Source: Methanolobus sp. (GTDB taxonomy: Archaea; Halobacteriota; Methanosarcinia; Methanosarcinales; Methanosarcinaceae). From it: a DNA stretch of 64,000 nucleotides. The stretch spans positions 1 through 64,000 of the forward strand of contig NZ_JAUXNK010000045.1 in the NCBI RefSeq assembly GCF_030682845.1, read 5' to 3'. A program made the translations under genes and the position numbers. Positions 27,675-37,598 of the stretch are shown piece after piece. The notes beneath the pieces were generated by a model. It was not told the origin of the DNA and ran no database searches. It was given only the letters and a program-made list of their open reading frames with translations. Every line of letters starts with the position of its first letter. Position 1 is the first letter of the stretch.

Positions 27675-28334
27675 ATGACCTCTGAGCTCCCGGCGACTGT
27701 GCCTGACAATACTAAAAATTTCGAGCTTATCTTCGAGATACTGAAAAAGGAATACCCCGGTGCTGCCCCTGCCCTGCATTTCAGCAATCCGCTGGAATTG
27801 CTTGTAGCCACCATCCTCTCGGCCCAGTGTACAGACCGCCAGGTGAATGTTGTCACGCAATCCCTTTTCAGGAATTACCACACCGTAGAAGATTATGCCG
27901 CAGCAGACGTCCGGGAGTTCGGAAAGGAGATCTACTCAACTGGTTTCTACCATCAGAAAGCAAAGCACATCATTGCCAGCGCACAGCTGATGCTTTCGGA
28001 ATTCAACGGTCAGGTGCCAGATACTATGGAAGGCCTGCTGAAACTACCCGGGGTGGGCCGCAAAACAGCCAATATAGTGCTCTCAAGGGCCTTTGGCAAA
28101 ATAGAGGGAATTGCAGTGGACACCCATGTGAAGCGCCTGTCCCGCCGCCTGGGCTTCACCCGGAATGAGGACCCGGAGATAATCGAGAAGGACCTGATGG
28201 CCATCGCAAAAAGAGAAGAACTGGAGGCACTCTCCATGACATTGATACTGCACGGGCGCAATGTTTGTGTGGCGCGCAAGCCAAAGTGCGAGGTATGTGT
28301 GGTCAACAGGCTGTGTCCATCGAGCAGAGTTTAA
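27675..28334 (+). CDS. nth: Endonuclease III (HhH-GPD DNA glycosylase/AP lyase)
   Basis: The 219-residue protein excises oxidised pyrimidines and cleaves the abasic site. Visible are LLVATILSAQCTDRQVN, the helix-hairpin-helix LPGVGRKTANIVL with the catalytic Lys, the catalytic Asp in VDTHVKRLSRRLG, and the C-terminal [4Fe-4S] motif C198-x6-C205-x2-C208-x5-C214. ATG 27675 gives a family-typical length. It is a single gene; the SulP transporter starts about 150 bp downstream. Confidence 0.95.
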   Translation: MTSELPATVPDNTKNFELIFEILKKEYPGAAPALHFSNPLELLVATILSAQCTDRQVNVVTQSLFRNYHTVEDYAAADVREFGKEIYSTGFYHQKAKHIIASAQLMLSEFNGQVPDTMEGLLKLPGVGRKTANIVLSRAFGKIEGIAVDTHVKRLSRRLGFTRNEDPEIIEKDLMAIAKREELEALSMTLILHGRNVCVARKPKCEVCVVNRLCPSSRV

Positions 28335-28489
28335 ATGTACGTTCAAAGCTTTTTGACCTAGCTCAGCCATCCAGTAATGACACGGCAGTTTCTCATAAAT
28401 TTTCATATGTAACAAAGTATATATACAGGGTCTTGGCTCTAATGCGCTTTATCAGTCGAATTTTGACTTTGGTCAGCTGGCTTGATATA

Positions 28490-30154
28490 ATGCAAACAAC
28501 AAAAACAATTACCCGATATTTCAAAGAGTCGTTCTCCAGCGATCTCAAGGCCGGTTTTATTACCGCCATCGTAGCGCTTCCTCTTGCCATTGCCTTTGCT
28601 ATGGCTTCAGGTGTCGAACCTGTTCTCGGACTATACACGGCCGTGATAGCGGGAATACTGGCTTCTTCTGTGGGCGGTTCGAGATACTCCATCACCGGGC
28701 CTACCGGTGCCATGACAGTTATCATCCTTTCAACAGTGCACAGCTTCGGACTTGAAGGGCTGCTGCTTGCAGGTTTCCTGGCAGGCATTTTCCAGATACT
28801 CTTCGGGCTTCTCAGGCTTGGGAAGGTCGTCAAGTACATACCACTGCCTGTTATTTCGGGATTCACCAGCGGTATCGGTGCTATAATACTCATAGGGCAG
28901 ATACCCAACGCTCTTGGCATGGTCATTCCGGCAAGAGAACGTGTCTGGGAAACTGCCTATGAGATATACACCAGGCTCGATATAATAGACATAACAGCAG
29001 TGCTGATATGCATCGGAACTATCCTGCTACTGATGCGCCTGCCAGGACTCCTGGCAAAGATGCGATATTTAAGCAGTCTGCCTGCTTCAATAATAGCTCT
29101 GTTCCTGGCAGTGTTGCTGACATACAACCTTAAGCTGGAAGTACCCCTTGTCGGAACGATACCCACAGAGCTTCCCAGCATAAATATGATAGCTCTGAAT
29201 GTTGACCTGGTCATGGCCGTACTGCCCGCAGCTCTCACTATTGCGCTGCTTGGTGCCATCGAAGCTCTTCTTTGCGCAGTAGTCTGTGACGGCATGACTA
29301 ACACCAAACACGATAGCAACAGGGAACTACTGGGACAGGGAATCGCGAACATAATACTGCCCTTTTTCTCAGGTATCCCTTGTACGGCCGCCATTGCAAG
29401 GAGTGCTGTCAATATAAGGGAAGGTGCAAAGACCCAGATGTCAGGTATCATACACGCATTGATCCTGCTGGCAGTGTTGCTTTTCCTCGGACCGATAGCT
29501 GCTTTCATACCAAAGGCGTACCTTGCAGGTGTGTTGATACTGGTATCTGTCAGGATGATCAACCTGACCGAGTTCAGGACCATTATGAATATCAGTAAGA
29601 TGGACACGGCCGTACTGCTTGCCACCTTCCTGCTCACTGTGTTCACAGACCTGGTATTTGCCGTGCAGATGGGTATGTTCCTGTCAATAATCCTGCTCTT
29701 CATCAGGATGACGAATATCATCGACATCCACAGCATGGAGAACTACGACAGGACAAAAGGGATCAATGCAACCATCTTTGCAGATCCGTATCTTGAGAAG
29801 AACGTCTCGGTCTATACAATTAATGGCCCCTTCTTCTTCGGTGCCATGAACGTGTTCGAGAACAAGATCAACGAACACATCAGCATCAGTAAGCCCCACA
29901 TTATCCTGCGCATGCGTTATGTCCCGTTCATAGATACCACAGGTCTTGAGCGGCTGAGAAGTTTCATCCACTCCAGCAGGAAGATGAAACAGAAGGTCTA
30001 CATCACATCGGTACAACCCAAGGTCATGAGCAAGCTGGATATTGACAAGGAGTTCAGGCATATGATAAAGAATAAAGAGGTCCTTATCTTTGATAGCACA
30101 CAGGAAGCTCTTGCTTACCTGAAGAAAGAGAACGGGGACTTAAAGACAACATGA
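28490..30154 (+). CDS. SulP family anion permease with STAS domain
   Basis: The protein has the N-terminal SulP core DLKAGFITAIVALPLAIAFAMASG and a dozen or more hydrophobic segments to about residue 430. A cytoplasmic STAS domain follows (VYTINGPFFFGAMNVFENK, then MRYVPFIDTTGLERL). Family members carry sulfate, bicarbonate or other anions, commonly with sodium or protons; the substrate is open. The start drawn is ATG 28490, which gives an 18-residue leader before the core as usual. ATG 28442 is an alternative, about 25 bp from a TATA-like GTATATATAC at 28417-28426. The gene ends at a bidirectional hairpin. Confidence 0.9.
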   Translation: MQTTKTITRYFKESFSSDLKAGFITAIVALPLAIAFAMASGVEPVLGLYTAVIAGILASSVGGSRYSITGPTGAMTVIILSTVHSFGLEGLLLAGFLAGIFQILFGLLRLGKVVKYIPLPVISGFTSGIGAIILIGQIPNALGMVIPARERVWETAYEIYTRLDIIDITAVLICIGTILLLMRLPGLLAKMRYLSSLPASIIALFLAVLLTYNLKLEVPLVGTIPTELPSINMIALNVDLVMAVLPAALTIALLGAIEALLCAVVCDGMTNTKHDSNRELLGQGIANIILPFFSGIPCTAAIARSAVNIREGAKTQMSGIIHALILLAVLLFLGPIAAFIPKAYLAGVLILVSVRMINLTEFRTIMNISKMDTAVLLATFLLTVFTDLVFAVQMGMFLSIILLFIRMTNIIDIHSMENYDRTKGINATIFADPYLEKNVSVYTINGPFFFGAMNVFENKINEHISISKPHIILRMRYVPFIDTTGLERLRSFIHSSRKMKQKVYITSVQPKVMSKLDIDKEFRHMIKNKEVLIFDSTQEALAYLKKENGDLKTT

Positions 30155-30161
30155 CGGATAA

Positions 30162-30192
30162 TGAGATAGTTGAGTTCTATACAACTATCTCA
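30162..30192. terminator. Bidirectional hairpin between sulP and the GNAT gene
   Basis: TGAGATAGTTG (30162-30172) pairs perfectly with CAACTATCTCA (30182-30192) with a 9-nt loop. It lies between two convergent genes and its right arm contains the stop codon of the GNAT gene, so it can serve both transcripts. Confidence 0.7.
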
Positions 30193-30600
30193 CAATTCCA
30201 ACATCATCCCGTAACCATACTCCCCCGTAGGCCTTTTGAAAAAACCGAACTTCTCGTAAAAGGCCTCTTTCCCTTTGGCTGACATCAGGGTTATGTACGA
30301 ATAATCCTGCACATTCTCCTCTAGATAGGACATTATCCGCTCCATCAAAGCGGTGCCGATGCCCTGGTCCTGGTACTCAGGCAATACGATGACATCAGCA
30401 ACGAAATAGATAAAACTGTGGTCCCCTACCAGACGGGACATGCCTGTGACCCTGCCATTCTCAACAGCGCAAACGCAATATGTGGAATTACTGAGACTGT
30501 TCTCTATTGACTTGTTGCCGGGGCAGGGCCAGCCTACCGATTGCCGCAGGTGGATGTACTCTTCAATTGACGGGAGCTTTTCTTCGATGGTATAGCTCAT
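30190..30600 (-). CDS. GNAT family N-acetyltransferase
   Basis: This 136-residue protein shows the GNAT acetyl-CoA motif in IVLPEYQDQGIGTALMERIMSY (the QDQGIGTALM turn) and the later strand YSYITLMSAKGKEAFYEKFGF typical of the fold. The acceptor amine, small molecule or protein, cannot be assigned. It starts 12 bp after the aldo/keto reductase gene on the same strand and probably belongs to that transcript. Confidence 0.88.
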   Translation of the reverse strand: MSYTIEEKLPSIEEYIHLRQSVGWPCPGNKSIENSLSNSTYCVCAVENGRVTGMSRLVGDHSFIYFVADVIVLPEYQDQGIGTALMERIMSYLEENVQDYSYITLMSAKGKEAFYEKFGFFKRPTGEYGYGMMLEL

Positions 30601-30612
30601 AAAATCCGTCCT

Positions 30613-31812
30613 TTATTCTTTCATGAACAGCTGCCTTGCAAGTTCCATCCTCTCTCCCAGTCCCGGCCCTTCGAACTCCTCCGCGACCTTCCCAAGCAGA
30701 GCGGGTATATCCAGATGTTGCGGGCAGACTTCCAGGCATTCTCCGCATTGCACGCACTGTGAGGCAAAATTAGTATCACTGCCTCTGAAGATGCCGCCAA
30801 GCTTGGCTACATACATCATTTTCAGCCTGTCCTCACCACCGAACATGTAGAGTTTGTTATAAGTTTCAAAGCAGCCGGGGATATCCACTCCCTCAGGGCA
30901 CGGCATACAATATCCGCATCCTGTGCAATCGATCTGCATGAGCTCTTTGTATTTTTTAGCCACCCTCTTTATGAGCTCAAGCTCTTTCCCGGTAAGAGTG
31001 TTCGGATAAGCCATATCAGCAACCTTCAGGTTCTCCTCTACCTGTGACTGCTCATTCATACCTGAAAGCACGACCGTGACCTCCGGATGATCCCATACCC
31101 AGAGCAGCGCCCATTCCGCAGGACTGCGCCTGATATCCGCCTCGCCCCATATCTCTTCCACTGCAGACGGTACATCTCCCGCCAGACTGCCGCCGCGCAG
31201 AGGCTCCATTATGATGACACCAAGTCCACGGAATGCTGCATACTCAAGCCCTTCACGACCTGCCTGGATGTTCTCGTCCAGGAAATTATATTGTATCTGG
31301 CAGCAATCCCAATCGTAGCCGTCCACAACCTCCTTGAAATCCTCAGCAGCGCCATGGTAGGAAAAACCTGCATCGATGATGCGTCCGTCGGCTTTGGCCC
31401 GGTCAAGGAATTCGGTAACACCCAGATCCCGGATAGTTTTCCAGCTGCTGCCCACCAGGCTGTGGATAAGATAATAATCTATATGATCGGTATTCAGTTT
31501 TTCAAGCTGGCCATTAAGGAAGCTGTCCATGTCCTCATGCTTGCGAACCATCCACTGGGGCAGTTTTGTTGCAATTCTCACTTTTTCCCTGTAACCATCC
31601 GCAAGTGCACGTGAAAGGAAGGGCTCACTTTCCCCCATGTGATATGGCCACGCAGTGTCAATATAGTTCACACCATGGTCTATTGCATAACGCACCTGTG
31701 CCATGGCCTTTTCCTCATCGATGGTCCCGTCCTTGTTCATCGGCAGACGCATGGCGCCAAAACCCAGTACTGATAACCTTTCTCCGTTCTTTGGCATTGT
31801 CCTGTATAACAT
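30613..31812 (-). CDS. Aldo/keto reductase with C-terminal [4Fe-4S] ferredoxin domain
   Basis: Residues 1-270 form an aldo/keto reductase barrel. It has GFGAMRLPMNKDG at the start, the catalytic segment VNYIDTAWPYHMGESE with Asp and Tyr, then KLPQWMVRK with Lys and YYLIHSL with His. The last 110 residues carry two iron-sulfur motifs, CTGCGYCMPCPEGVDIPGC and CVQCGECLEVCPQHLDIP. This fusion is common in anaerobic archaea and bacteria; the substrate is unknown, and electron transfer between ferredoxin and NAD(P)H chemistry is inferred. The start is ATG 31812. Confidence 0.9.
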   Translation of the reverse strand: MLYRTMPKNGERLSVLGFGAMRLPMNKDGTIDEEKAMAQVRYAIDHGVNYIDTAWPYHMGESEPFLSRALADGYREKVRIATKLPQWMVRKHEDMDSFLNGQLEKLNTDHIDYYLIHSLVGSSWKTIRDLGVTEFLDRAKADGRIIDAGFSYHGAAEDFKEVVDGYDWDCCQIQYNFLDENIQAGREGLEYAAFRGLGVIIMEPLRGGSLAGDVPSAVEEIWGEADIRRSPAEWALLWVWDHPEVTVVLSGMNEQSQVEENLKVADMAYPNTLTGKELELIKRVAKKYKELMQIDCTGCGYCMPCPEGVDIPGCFETYNKLYMFGGEDRLKMMYVAKLGGIFRGSDTNFASQCVQCGECLEVCPQHLDIPALLGKVAEEFEGPGLGERMELARQLFMKE

Positions 31813-31998
31813 ATTTCATGTTCCTGCTGATTCTTTAATAGATTTAGTCACTCTTTGGTTATTAAATGATTATTTACAGACTTTCCGTAATAATCTTTGT
31901 TTTACCCGGATTCTGTCTGATATGCCTAGGGACGGGAATAGGAGAAGCACGGATGTGCTTCAGGAAAAAAAGATATGCGTGGATACTGAAAGAGTAAT

Positions 31999-32355
31999 TC
32001 AGTTCAGTTTCCTGAAATTGTATTCCCCTTTTCTTTTCTCGATAATGTCGCCTACTTTCCATTCCGGGCCGAGTTCCATTTTTTTGACCTTGCCGTTGTC
32101 CTGCCTGATGTATGCATAGGTCTTGTATGCTTCGTAAGTTGTGGCATTGTTGTTGGAATCATATTCCTTCTGCAGATATTTTTCCTCTTTCAGTTCTGTG
32201 ATGGTGCCTTTCCAGCTGTCGTTGAGGTTCTTGTAATAGAACAGGACCCCGATGGATAATGCAATTGTGGCTCCCAGGGCAGCGAGCGGTTCTTGTGTAA
32301 GCAGATACACGGCCCCGACAAAGACTGCTGCAAAGATTATTGCGTATTTTGACAT
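31999..32355 (-). CDS. Small membrane protein of unknown function
   Basis: The 118-residue protein begins with two hydrophobic segments (IIFAAVFVGAVYLL and PLAALGATIALSIGVLFYY, residues 5-42). A soluble beta-rich domain follows (SWKGTITELKEEKY, TYAYIRQDNGKVKKM, WKVGDIIEKRKGEYNF). I recognise no function; the soluble part resembles small membrane-anchored domains common in archaea. A hairpin GAAGCAC-GGAT-GTGCTTC lies at 31944-31961 downstream of it. The MBL-fold gene is divergent, about 300 bp away. Confidence 0.72.
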   Translation of the reverse strand: MSKYAIIFAAVFVGAVYLLTQEPLAALGATIALSIGVLFYYKNLNDSWKGTITELKEEKYLQKEYDSNNNATTYEAYKTYAYIRQDNGKVKKMELGPEWKVGDIIEKRKGEYNFRKLN

Positions 32356-32652
32356 GATATCGCCTTTCCGATAACAGATTAGAAATGCCTTAAATTAGTA
32401 TTTATTTAATAAAATATAATTTTTTGCATTTGCTATTTACATCATAGCTGCCATTGTGTAGAAACTGATTTTCCGGTGTCCGAATATTGAAAGACTGTGA
32501 AACCTCACTCGAAAACTGTGCGCTCATAATCGATCATTGTAGATCTCGGGATATTGAACCAAATTTATTATTTGAAATATGTTAGTGCTTTTTATGTAAG
32601 CAGGAATAATAATGAAAAAGATCAGAGATAAATGGGTTTATAGAGGTGGGGA
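32356..32652. other. 297-bp divergent intergenic region
   Basis: This very AT-rich stretch separates the small membrane protein gene from the MBL-fold gene and must hold both promoters. I see no structured RNA or convincing small gene in it. Confidence 0.4.
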
Positions 32653-33780
32653 ATGAACAAGATTAAAAAATCTGCGGCATATATATTCTGCTTTTTGCTT
32701 TTATCGGGTGTTGGTATTATCCTATTCATGAACATACACCCGGCTTTCGGCGGGATTCCGACGACAGAACAAAAAGAAACATATCAGGAATTAAATAATT
32801 ATGTTGACGGCAATTTTGTTAATGACATCCCAACAAGAGTATTCGTAAATCGCTCAAATAATTCAGCAATGAATGAGGTTTCCGCTTCAGATGTCAAAAA
32901 CCGCAATCCTGCTGGCCCGATCCCTGTTTCTGCCATTGACTGGAAGTTAATAGAAAGCGGGAATGATAGCCTGACCTGGTTCGGACACTCTGCTTTTCTG
33001 CTTAGCGTAGATAATAAGAAATTATTGATAGATCCTATGCTGAGTCCTGTTGCCTCACCTGTCTCACTTGTGGGAATAAACAGATATGAATACAGCGAAG
33101 ATATCATGCTGCATCTCATTGATGATATGCCGCCAATCGATGCAGTTTTCATTACACATGACCATTATGATCACCTGGATTACCGATCCGCTGTAAAGCT
33201 GAACAGTAAAGTATCGCATTTCTTTGTCCCTCTTGGGTGCAGTGCTCATCTGATCCGATGGGGTATTCCGGAAGAAAAGATCACCGAACTCAACTGGTGG
33301 GAAGAAACGGAGTATGAGGGTCTGACCGTTGCTTTGACACCATCCAGACACGGCTCAGGAAGAAATCCACTCAATATCGACACCACGCTCTGGGGAGGAT
33401 GGGTCATCCTGGGAAACAGGACCCGGATATACATAAGTGGAGATGGAGGATATGGTCCTCATTTCAAGGAGATCGGAGACAAATACGAACCTTTTGATAT
33501 CGCCCTGATCGAAGGCGCCCAGTATGACCGTAAATGGCCGGATATCCATATGGTACCCGAACAGGCTGTCCAGGCTAATCTGGATGTGAATGGTAAGACA
33601 ATGATGCTGATGCATTGGGGAGCATTTACACTGGCCAATCATGCCTGGAATGAGCCAATAGAAAGGGCACTAAAGGAGGCAAATGAAAGGGAAGTGAACA
33701 TCATTGCCCCTCATATCGGTGAAACCATTCTATTGGATGCAGACCTGCAAATGCCTCCAACTGCATGGTGGGATCTCTGA
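32653..33780 (+). CDS. Membrane-anchored metallo-beta-lactamase-fold hydrolase (NAPE-PLD/UlaG-like)
   Basis: An N-terminal hydrophobic segment (AAYIFCFLLLSGVGIILFM, residues 9-27) anchors or exports this 375-residue protein. The MBL-fold metal site reads FITHDHYDHLDY near 168-180, with further His residues in SRHGSGRN, GALIEGAQYD-type and MLMHWGAFTLANHAW segments. The layout WFGHSAFLLSVDNKKLLIDP is typical of the UlaG/NAPE-phospholipase D branch, which acts on phosphodiester or lactone bonds; the substrate is unknown. ATG 32653 is preceded by GAGGTGGGGA, a strong ribosome-binding site. Confidence 0.85.
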   Translation: MNKIKKSAAYIFCFLLLSGVGIILFMNIHPAFGGIPTTEQKETYQELNNYVDGNFVNDIPTRVFVNRSNNSAMNEVSASDVKNRNPAGPIPVSAIDWKLIESGNDSLTWFGHSAFLLSVDNKKLLIDPMLSPVASPVSLVGINRYEYSEDIMLHLIDDMPPIDAVFITHDHYDHLDYRSAVKLNSKVSHFFVPLGCSAHLIRWGIPEEKITELNWWEETEYEGLTVALTPSRHGSGRNPLNIDTTLWGGWVILGNRTRIYISGDGGYGPHFKEIGDKYEPFDIALIEGAQYDRKWPDIHMVPEQAVQANLDVNGKTMMLMHWGAFTLANHAWNEPIERALKEANEREVNIIAPHIGETILLDADLQMPPTAWWDL

Positions 33781-33798
33781 CATGGAACAAAACCCTTA

Positions 33799-36510
33799 TC
33801 AGCTCTCTGCCACACTCTGCGATATCTGTTCAAGCAGAGTGTACACCTGTTCCATTTCCTGTCCGTATCCCGCCCAGTCACCATTCCTTAAATGCCCCTG
33901 CGCATTGTTATAATGCTCAAGCGCCCTTTCTGCCAGTTCTCTTGCATCCTCTGACACATATACGGGTTCTCCGTCGTAATCGACAGCTTCACCCCGGAGC
34001 AGCACCTGCAGGGATGTGACCAGGTCAATGCCCATATAGACAGTTTCTCCGGAAGATACTATCACTCTTCTCAGTTCAGGCATCTCACCCTCATCTGCAC
34101 TTATGAACACCGGCTCAACGTAAAGTATTGAGTTGTCAAGAGGAACCACAAGCAGATTCCCCCGGATCACACTGGATCCCTGCTGTCCCCAGAGTGTGAA
34201 CAATTCCGATATATGCGGATCCTGGTCTATTCTGGATTCTATCTGGTTTGGTCCGTATATCATCCTGTCCTTTGGGAGTTCGTAATGTATCAGCTCCCCG
34301 TAATTTGGTCCGTCACATCTTGCAGCAATCCATGAGATCATATTCTGCCTGTTCCTTGGCGTGAACGGCTGCATGAGTATATACTCAACACCTTCTCCTT
34401 CAGGAAGCCGGGTCATGATGTAATATGGCTCCAGAGGTATTGTGCTCCCACGGTAATATTCCTTTGGGATCTGCCATGCATCCTCTTTATTGTAGAAGGT
34501 CTCGACATTTGTCATATGATAGTTCCGGTAGATGTCCATCTGGACCCTGAAATATTCCTTCGGGTACCTTATGTGCTGTTTAAGACCATCAGGCATTTCT
34601 TCATGCGTTTTGAAAAGGTCCGGGAATATCCTGGAATATGCATTAATCAAAGGCTCATCATCCATTACATAATAATCCACAGTGCCGTCATAGGCATCAA
34701 TTATCACCTTGACCGAATTGCGGATATAGTTGAGTTCACCGGCTCCAACCCTGTATTTCTCTGAATATGGGAATTTATCGGATACAGTATAAGCATCAAT
34801 GATCCAGAATATCTTGCCATCATATATCACTGGATAAGGGTCACTTTCATAAACCAGGAACGGAGCGATCTTGTGAGCCCTCTGGTTTATCTGCTGGTCA
34901 TACATAACACGGCTTCCCTCGGTCATATACTGGCTCAGTATGAAGTTCACATCTCCAAAACGTATCGCATATGCCAGTCTCTTGAATATGGAATCCAGCT
35001 GTACGCCACCTTCCCCCTCGTACCTGGCATATACGTTCCCTGCTGCACTGGGATAGTCGAGCTCTTCTAATCCGCTATTTACGATCTTGTAATCCCTTGT
35101 CAGTTCTCCGTAGTAGATCCTGGGATTTGCAAGATCAAAGTCACCCTGCGGTGGTATGTCCCGAAGCACAAGCGCGGGCCTTCCGTCATCTGTTTTTTCG
35201 CTGACACTGTTCATTACTGCCCCGAATCCATGAGTATAGACAAGCCGTTCATTCACCCATGTCCTGGCCGAGGGATCAAGATGAGTTATGTCCATTTCCC
35301 TGACAGATATCATGAACTGCCTGTATTCTCCATTAACGTAGTACCTGTCCGTATCCACGTCATTGAACTCATAATATGTCCTTATCTGCTGGGTTTGCCT
35401 GTATGTATTCTGAAGAGCCCGCTCATCCCATATCCTGATATTCGAGATGATATCCTCATTATTTGCAACCGCAGAGCGGGTAAGTTCGGGGTTATATTCA
35501 AAAGGTCTTACATCGATATCCGAAAGTCCGAAACCTGCCCTGGTATATTCGATATTGTATAAGAGATAAGGCTCCTCAAGCTGGAGTTCGGTAGGCTCTA
35601 CCTTGATCTGCTGATAGGCCGCAGGGGCAAAGGACGTAAGAAGGATCATGATCACAACTGCACTGATTCCCAGCAATGGGATCCTGATATTTCTCAATCT
35701 GGTATTTACTATAATTCCAGCTGCTGCTATAACGCAAACCAGTGACGTTATGGTGAGCAGAGGTAACCTTACATGGACATCTGTATATCCTGCACCCGTT
35801 ACGATGCCCTGCTGTGAGAATAAGATCTCAAATCTGCTCAGGTAAAAACTGAAAGCTATTATTGCAAAAATGAGTCCCAGAAGCACTGAAATGTGCATGA
35901 GCACCTTGGCAGGGACCCTGTCCATAAGATTTGCCAGGTCACTGTTATTTGTCACATATTCAGAGGAATCTATAGTGTATTGCGGGCTCAGTATGTGCTC
36001 CAGCTTGTCCAGATAGATGATCCCGGCAAGTATCAGGGCTAAAGTTGTAAGTGAAAGTGATATGTTTTTGACCAGTTCCATTAAAGGAAGCTGGAATAAA
36101 TAAAATGAAACATCTCTGAAAAAGATAGGGTCTTCCATACCTGTTGGCGCCATGTTCAAATACAGGAGGATTGTCTCCCATTGATTGCTCAGATACAGGC
36201 CAAATATCAGCGATAGTATGATCGCTGCTGGCATAATTAGTCCATCAGTATCAGTATATTTATATTTGCTTTCACCCAGGGCATTCTTTGTGTATGTCCG
36301 TGCCAGACGTATATTCAAATAAATGAATATGAATATCAGCAAGAAGCTTGCCAGAAATATCAATACTTTCCAGCTCAGAACGGTTAAAAAGACAGACAGA
36401 TATCCGATCATATCAAACCAGAGGTATTCAGTTAAATAACCCATCCCGGGACCAATACCAAAAAAGATTGCTGCCAGTGCAAGCAAAGTATATTTTGTTT
36501 TTGAGAACAT
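33799..36510 (-). CDS. UPF0182 family large membrane protein
   Basis: The 903-residue protein has about seven hydrophobic helices in residues 1-310. A large extracytoplasmic domain of about 550 residues follows, with conserved stretches such as RIWDERALQNTYRQTQQIR and YTHGFGAVMN and DIPPQGDFDL. This is the COG1615/UPF0182 architecture; function is unknown. The tail (after about 850) is a short helical segment. It converges on the MBL-fold gene with an 18-bp gap. ATG 36510 is the start used. Confidence 0.9.
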   Translation of the reverse strand: MFSKTKYTLLALAAIFFGIGPGMGYLTEYLWFDMIGYLSVFLTVLSWKVLIFLASFLLIFIFIYLNIRLARTYTKNALGESKYKYTDTDGLIMPAAIILSLIFGLYLSNQWETILLYLNMAPTGMEDPIFFRDVSFYLFQLPLMELVKNISLSLTTLALILAGIIYLDKLEHILSPQYTIDSSEYVTNNSDLANLMDRVPAKVLMHISVLLGLIFAIIAFSFYLSRFEILFSQQGIVTGAGYTDVHVRLPLLTITSLVCVIAAAGIIVNTRLRNIRIPLLGISAVVIMILLTSFAPAAYQQIKVEPTELQLEEPYLLYNIEYTRAGFGLSDIDVRPFEYNPELTRSAVANNEDIISNIRIWDERALQNTYRQTQQIRTYYEFNDVDTDRYYVNGEYRQFMISVREMDITHLDPSARTWVNERLVYTHGFGAVMNSVSEKTDDGRPALVLRDIPPQGDFDLANPRIYYGELTRDYKIVNSGLEELDYPSAAGNVYARYEGEGGVQLDSIFKRLAYAIRFGDVNFILSQYMTEGSRVMYDQQINQRAHKIAPFLVYESDPYPVIYDGKIFWIIDAYTVSDKFPYSEKYRVGAGELNYIRNSVKVIIDAYDGTVDYYVMDDEPLINAYSRIFPDLFKTHEEMPDGLKQHIRYPKEYFRVQMDIYRNYHMTNVETFYNKEDAWQIPKEYYRGSTIPLEPYYIMTRLPEGEGVEYILMQPFTPRNRQNMISWIAARCDGPNYGELIHYELPKDRMIYGPNQIESRIDQDPHISELFTLWGQQGSSVIRGNLLVVPLDNSILYVEPVFISADEGEMPELRRVIVSSGETVYMGIDLVTSLQVLLRGEAVDYDGEPVYVSEDARELAERALEHYNNAQGHLRNGDWAGYGQEMEQVYTLLEQISQSVAES

Positions 36511-36732
36511 CAGTTTACCACACAGATAATTAATTATCAGTCTTAAACAGGGATTTTAATCCCTTCCTTTATCAGGGGGGCATTTTACACTAAAGTCTTT
36601 CCCTGCAACCCTCGCAACATGGCGTGAAATCTATTGCTTTCTTCACATTTCAATTACCCTGACATCTCAGGTCAAAAACTTACCAAAAAAAAGATATGCT
36701 TCTTACGCCCTAATTATTATTGGGGTATATGT

Positions 36733-37173
36733 ATGAATACAAAAATAAAAAAGATAGTGGTAGCTACAGATGGCTCTGAGAACGTAAAGAATGCGGTAGA
36801 ATGGGGTATCGAACTTGCAAAAGCGAACAGTGCTAAAGTCAGTGCCCTTTATGTTATTCCACCCTCAGGTATTGCTCTTGCTATGCGCGGCGAAATGTGG
36901 TCAAAGGCAATGGAAAGTCACCAAAGGGATATAGGTAAGAAGGCTACCGAACATGTGGTGGACATGGGCAGGAAAGAAGGTGTCGTAGTGGACCCCGTGA
37001 TCATTGACGGCAAAACTCCTACAGACGGCATCGTGGATTTTGCCGCGCAGAACGATATAGACCTCATAGTGATGGGGACACTGGGAATAACGGGGATCAG
37101 TCATATCCTGCTCGGAAGTGTTGCAGAAAATGTGGTAAGGCATGCAAAAAGACCGGTGCTTGTCATTCCATAG
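36733..37173 (+). CDS. Universal stress protein (UspA family)
   Basis: This 146-residue protein begins KKIVVATDGSENVKNAVEWG and ends with the nucleotide-binding motif GTLGITGISHILLGSVAENVV (G-x2-G-x9-G-S type), so it belongs to the ATP-binding subgroup. A following strand RPVLVIP closes the fold. The start is ATG 36733, at the family N terminus; an upstream frame beginning at 36634 has no homology. It is a single gene and its role is presumably stress or energy response. Confidence 0.92.
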   Translation: MNTKIKKIVVATDGSENVKNAVEWGIELAKANSAKVSALYVIPPSGIALAMRGEMWSKAMESHQRDIGKKATEHVVDMGRKEGVVVDPVIIDGKTPTDGIVDFAAQNDIDLIVMGTLGITGISHILLGSVAENVVRHAKRPVLVIP

Positions 37174-37421
37174 AGCATGAAAAACAGAGAACAGGCAGAC
37201 TGATAATTAACTATCTCATTCAGGGATAATTTCAGATATAGTTTACTTTTTAAATCCCCTGTCTTTTTCAGGCTTACTACAAAACCCTTTTTTGATTTCA
37301 ACTGTTATCGGTAAAACAAGATAAGAAAACTTATCTCATTTGGCTGCCAAAGTTGATAATGAGCATCCGGATAGGATTGCCTAAGGAGGCATCCCCGGAG
37401 AGTGGATATGATTAGGGGGAA

Positions 37422-37598
37422 ATGATAGTGGGAAAAATGAAAGACCTTCCGCCAGGATTTGAGAAGATAAAGCAGTTTATCTTGGTGGATGCCCTGCTCG
37501 GGCGAAGAGCAAGGGAATTTACAATAGGGTGGCAACTGTGGAAGATGAGACATGCAAAACCGAAAAGATTAAAGAAGATATTGCCGATGTTCCTCTGA
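37422..37598 (+). CDS. Short frame that may be the 5' part of the DUF4346 gene or a separate small gene
   Basis: The frame starts at ATG 37422 after TAGGGGGAA (a second start, ATG 37437, is possible) and reads MIVGKMKDLPPGFEKIKQFI, then LVDALLGRRAREFTIG. It ends at TGA 37596-37598. The last 70 bp overlap the DUF4346 frame in another register. Up to about residue 37 the composition is that of a real protein; after that it becomes Lys/Arg/Trp-rich and less protein-like. A frameshift near 37525 would fuse REFTIG directly to VATVEDE of the next frame. So this is either a frameshifted N terminus or a small overlapping gene. Confidence 0.45.
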   Translation: MIVGKMKDLPPGFEKIKQFILVDALLGRRAREFTIGWQLWKMRHAKPKRLKKILPMFL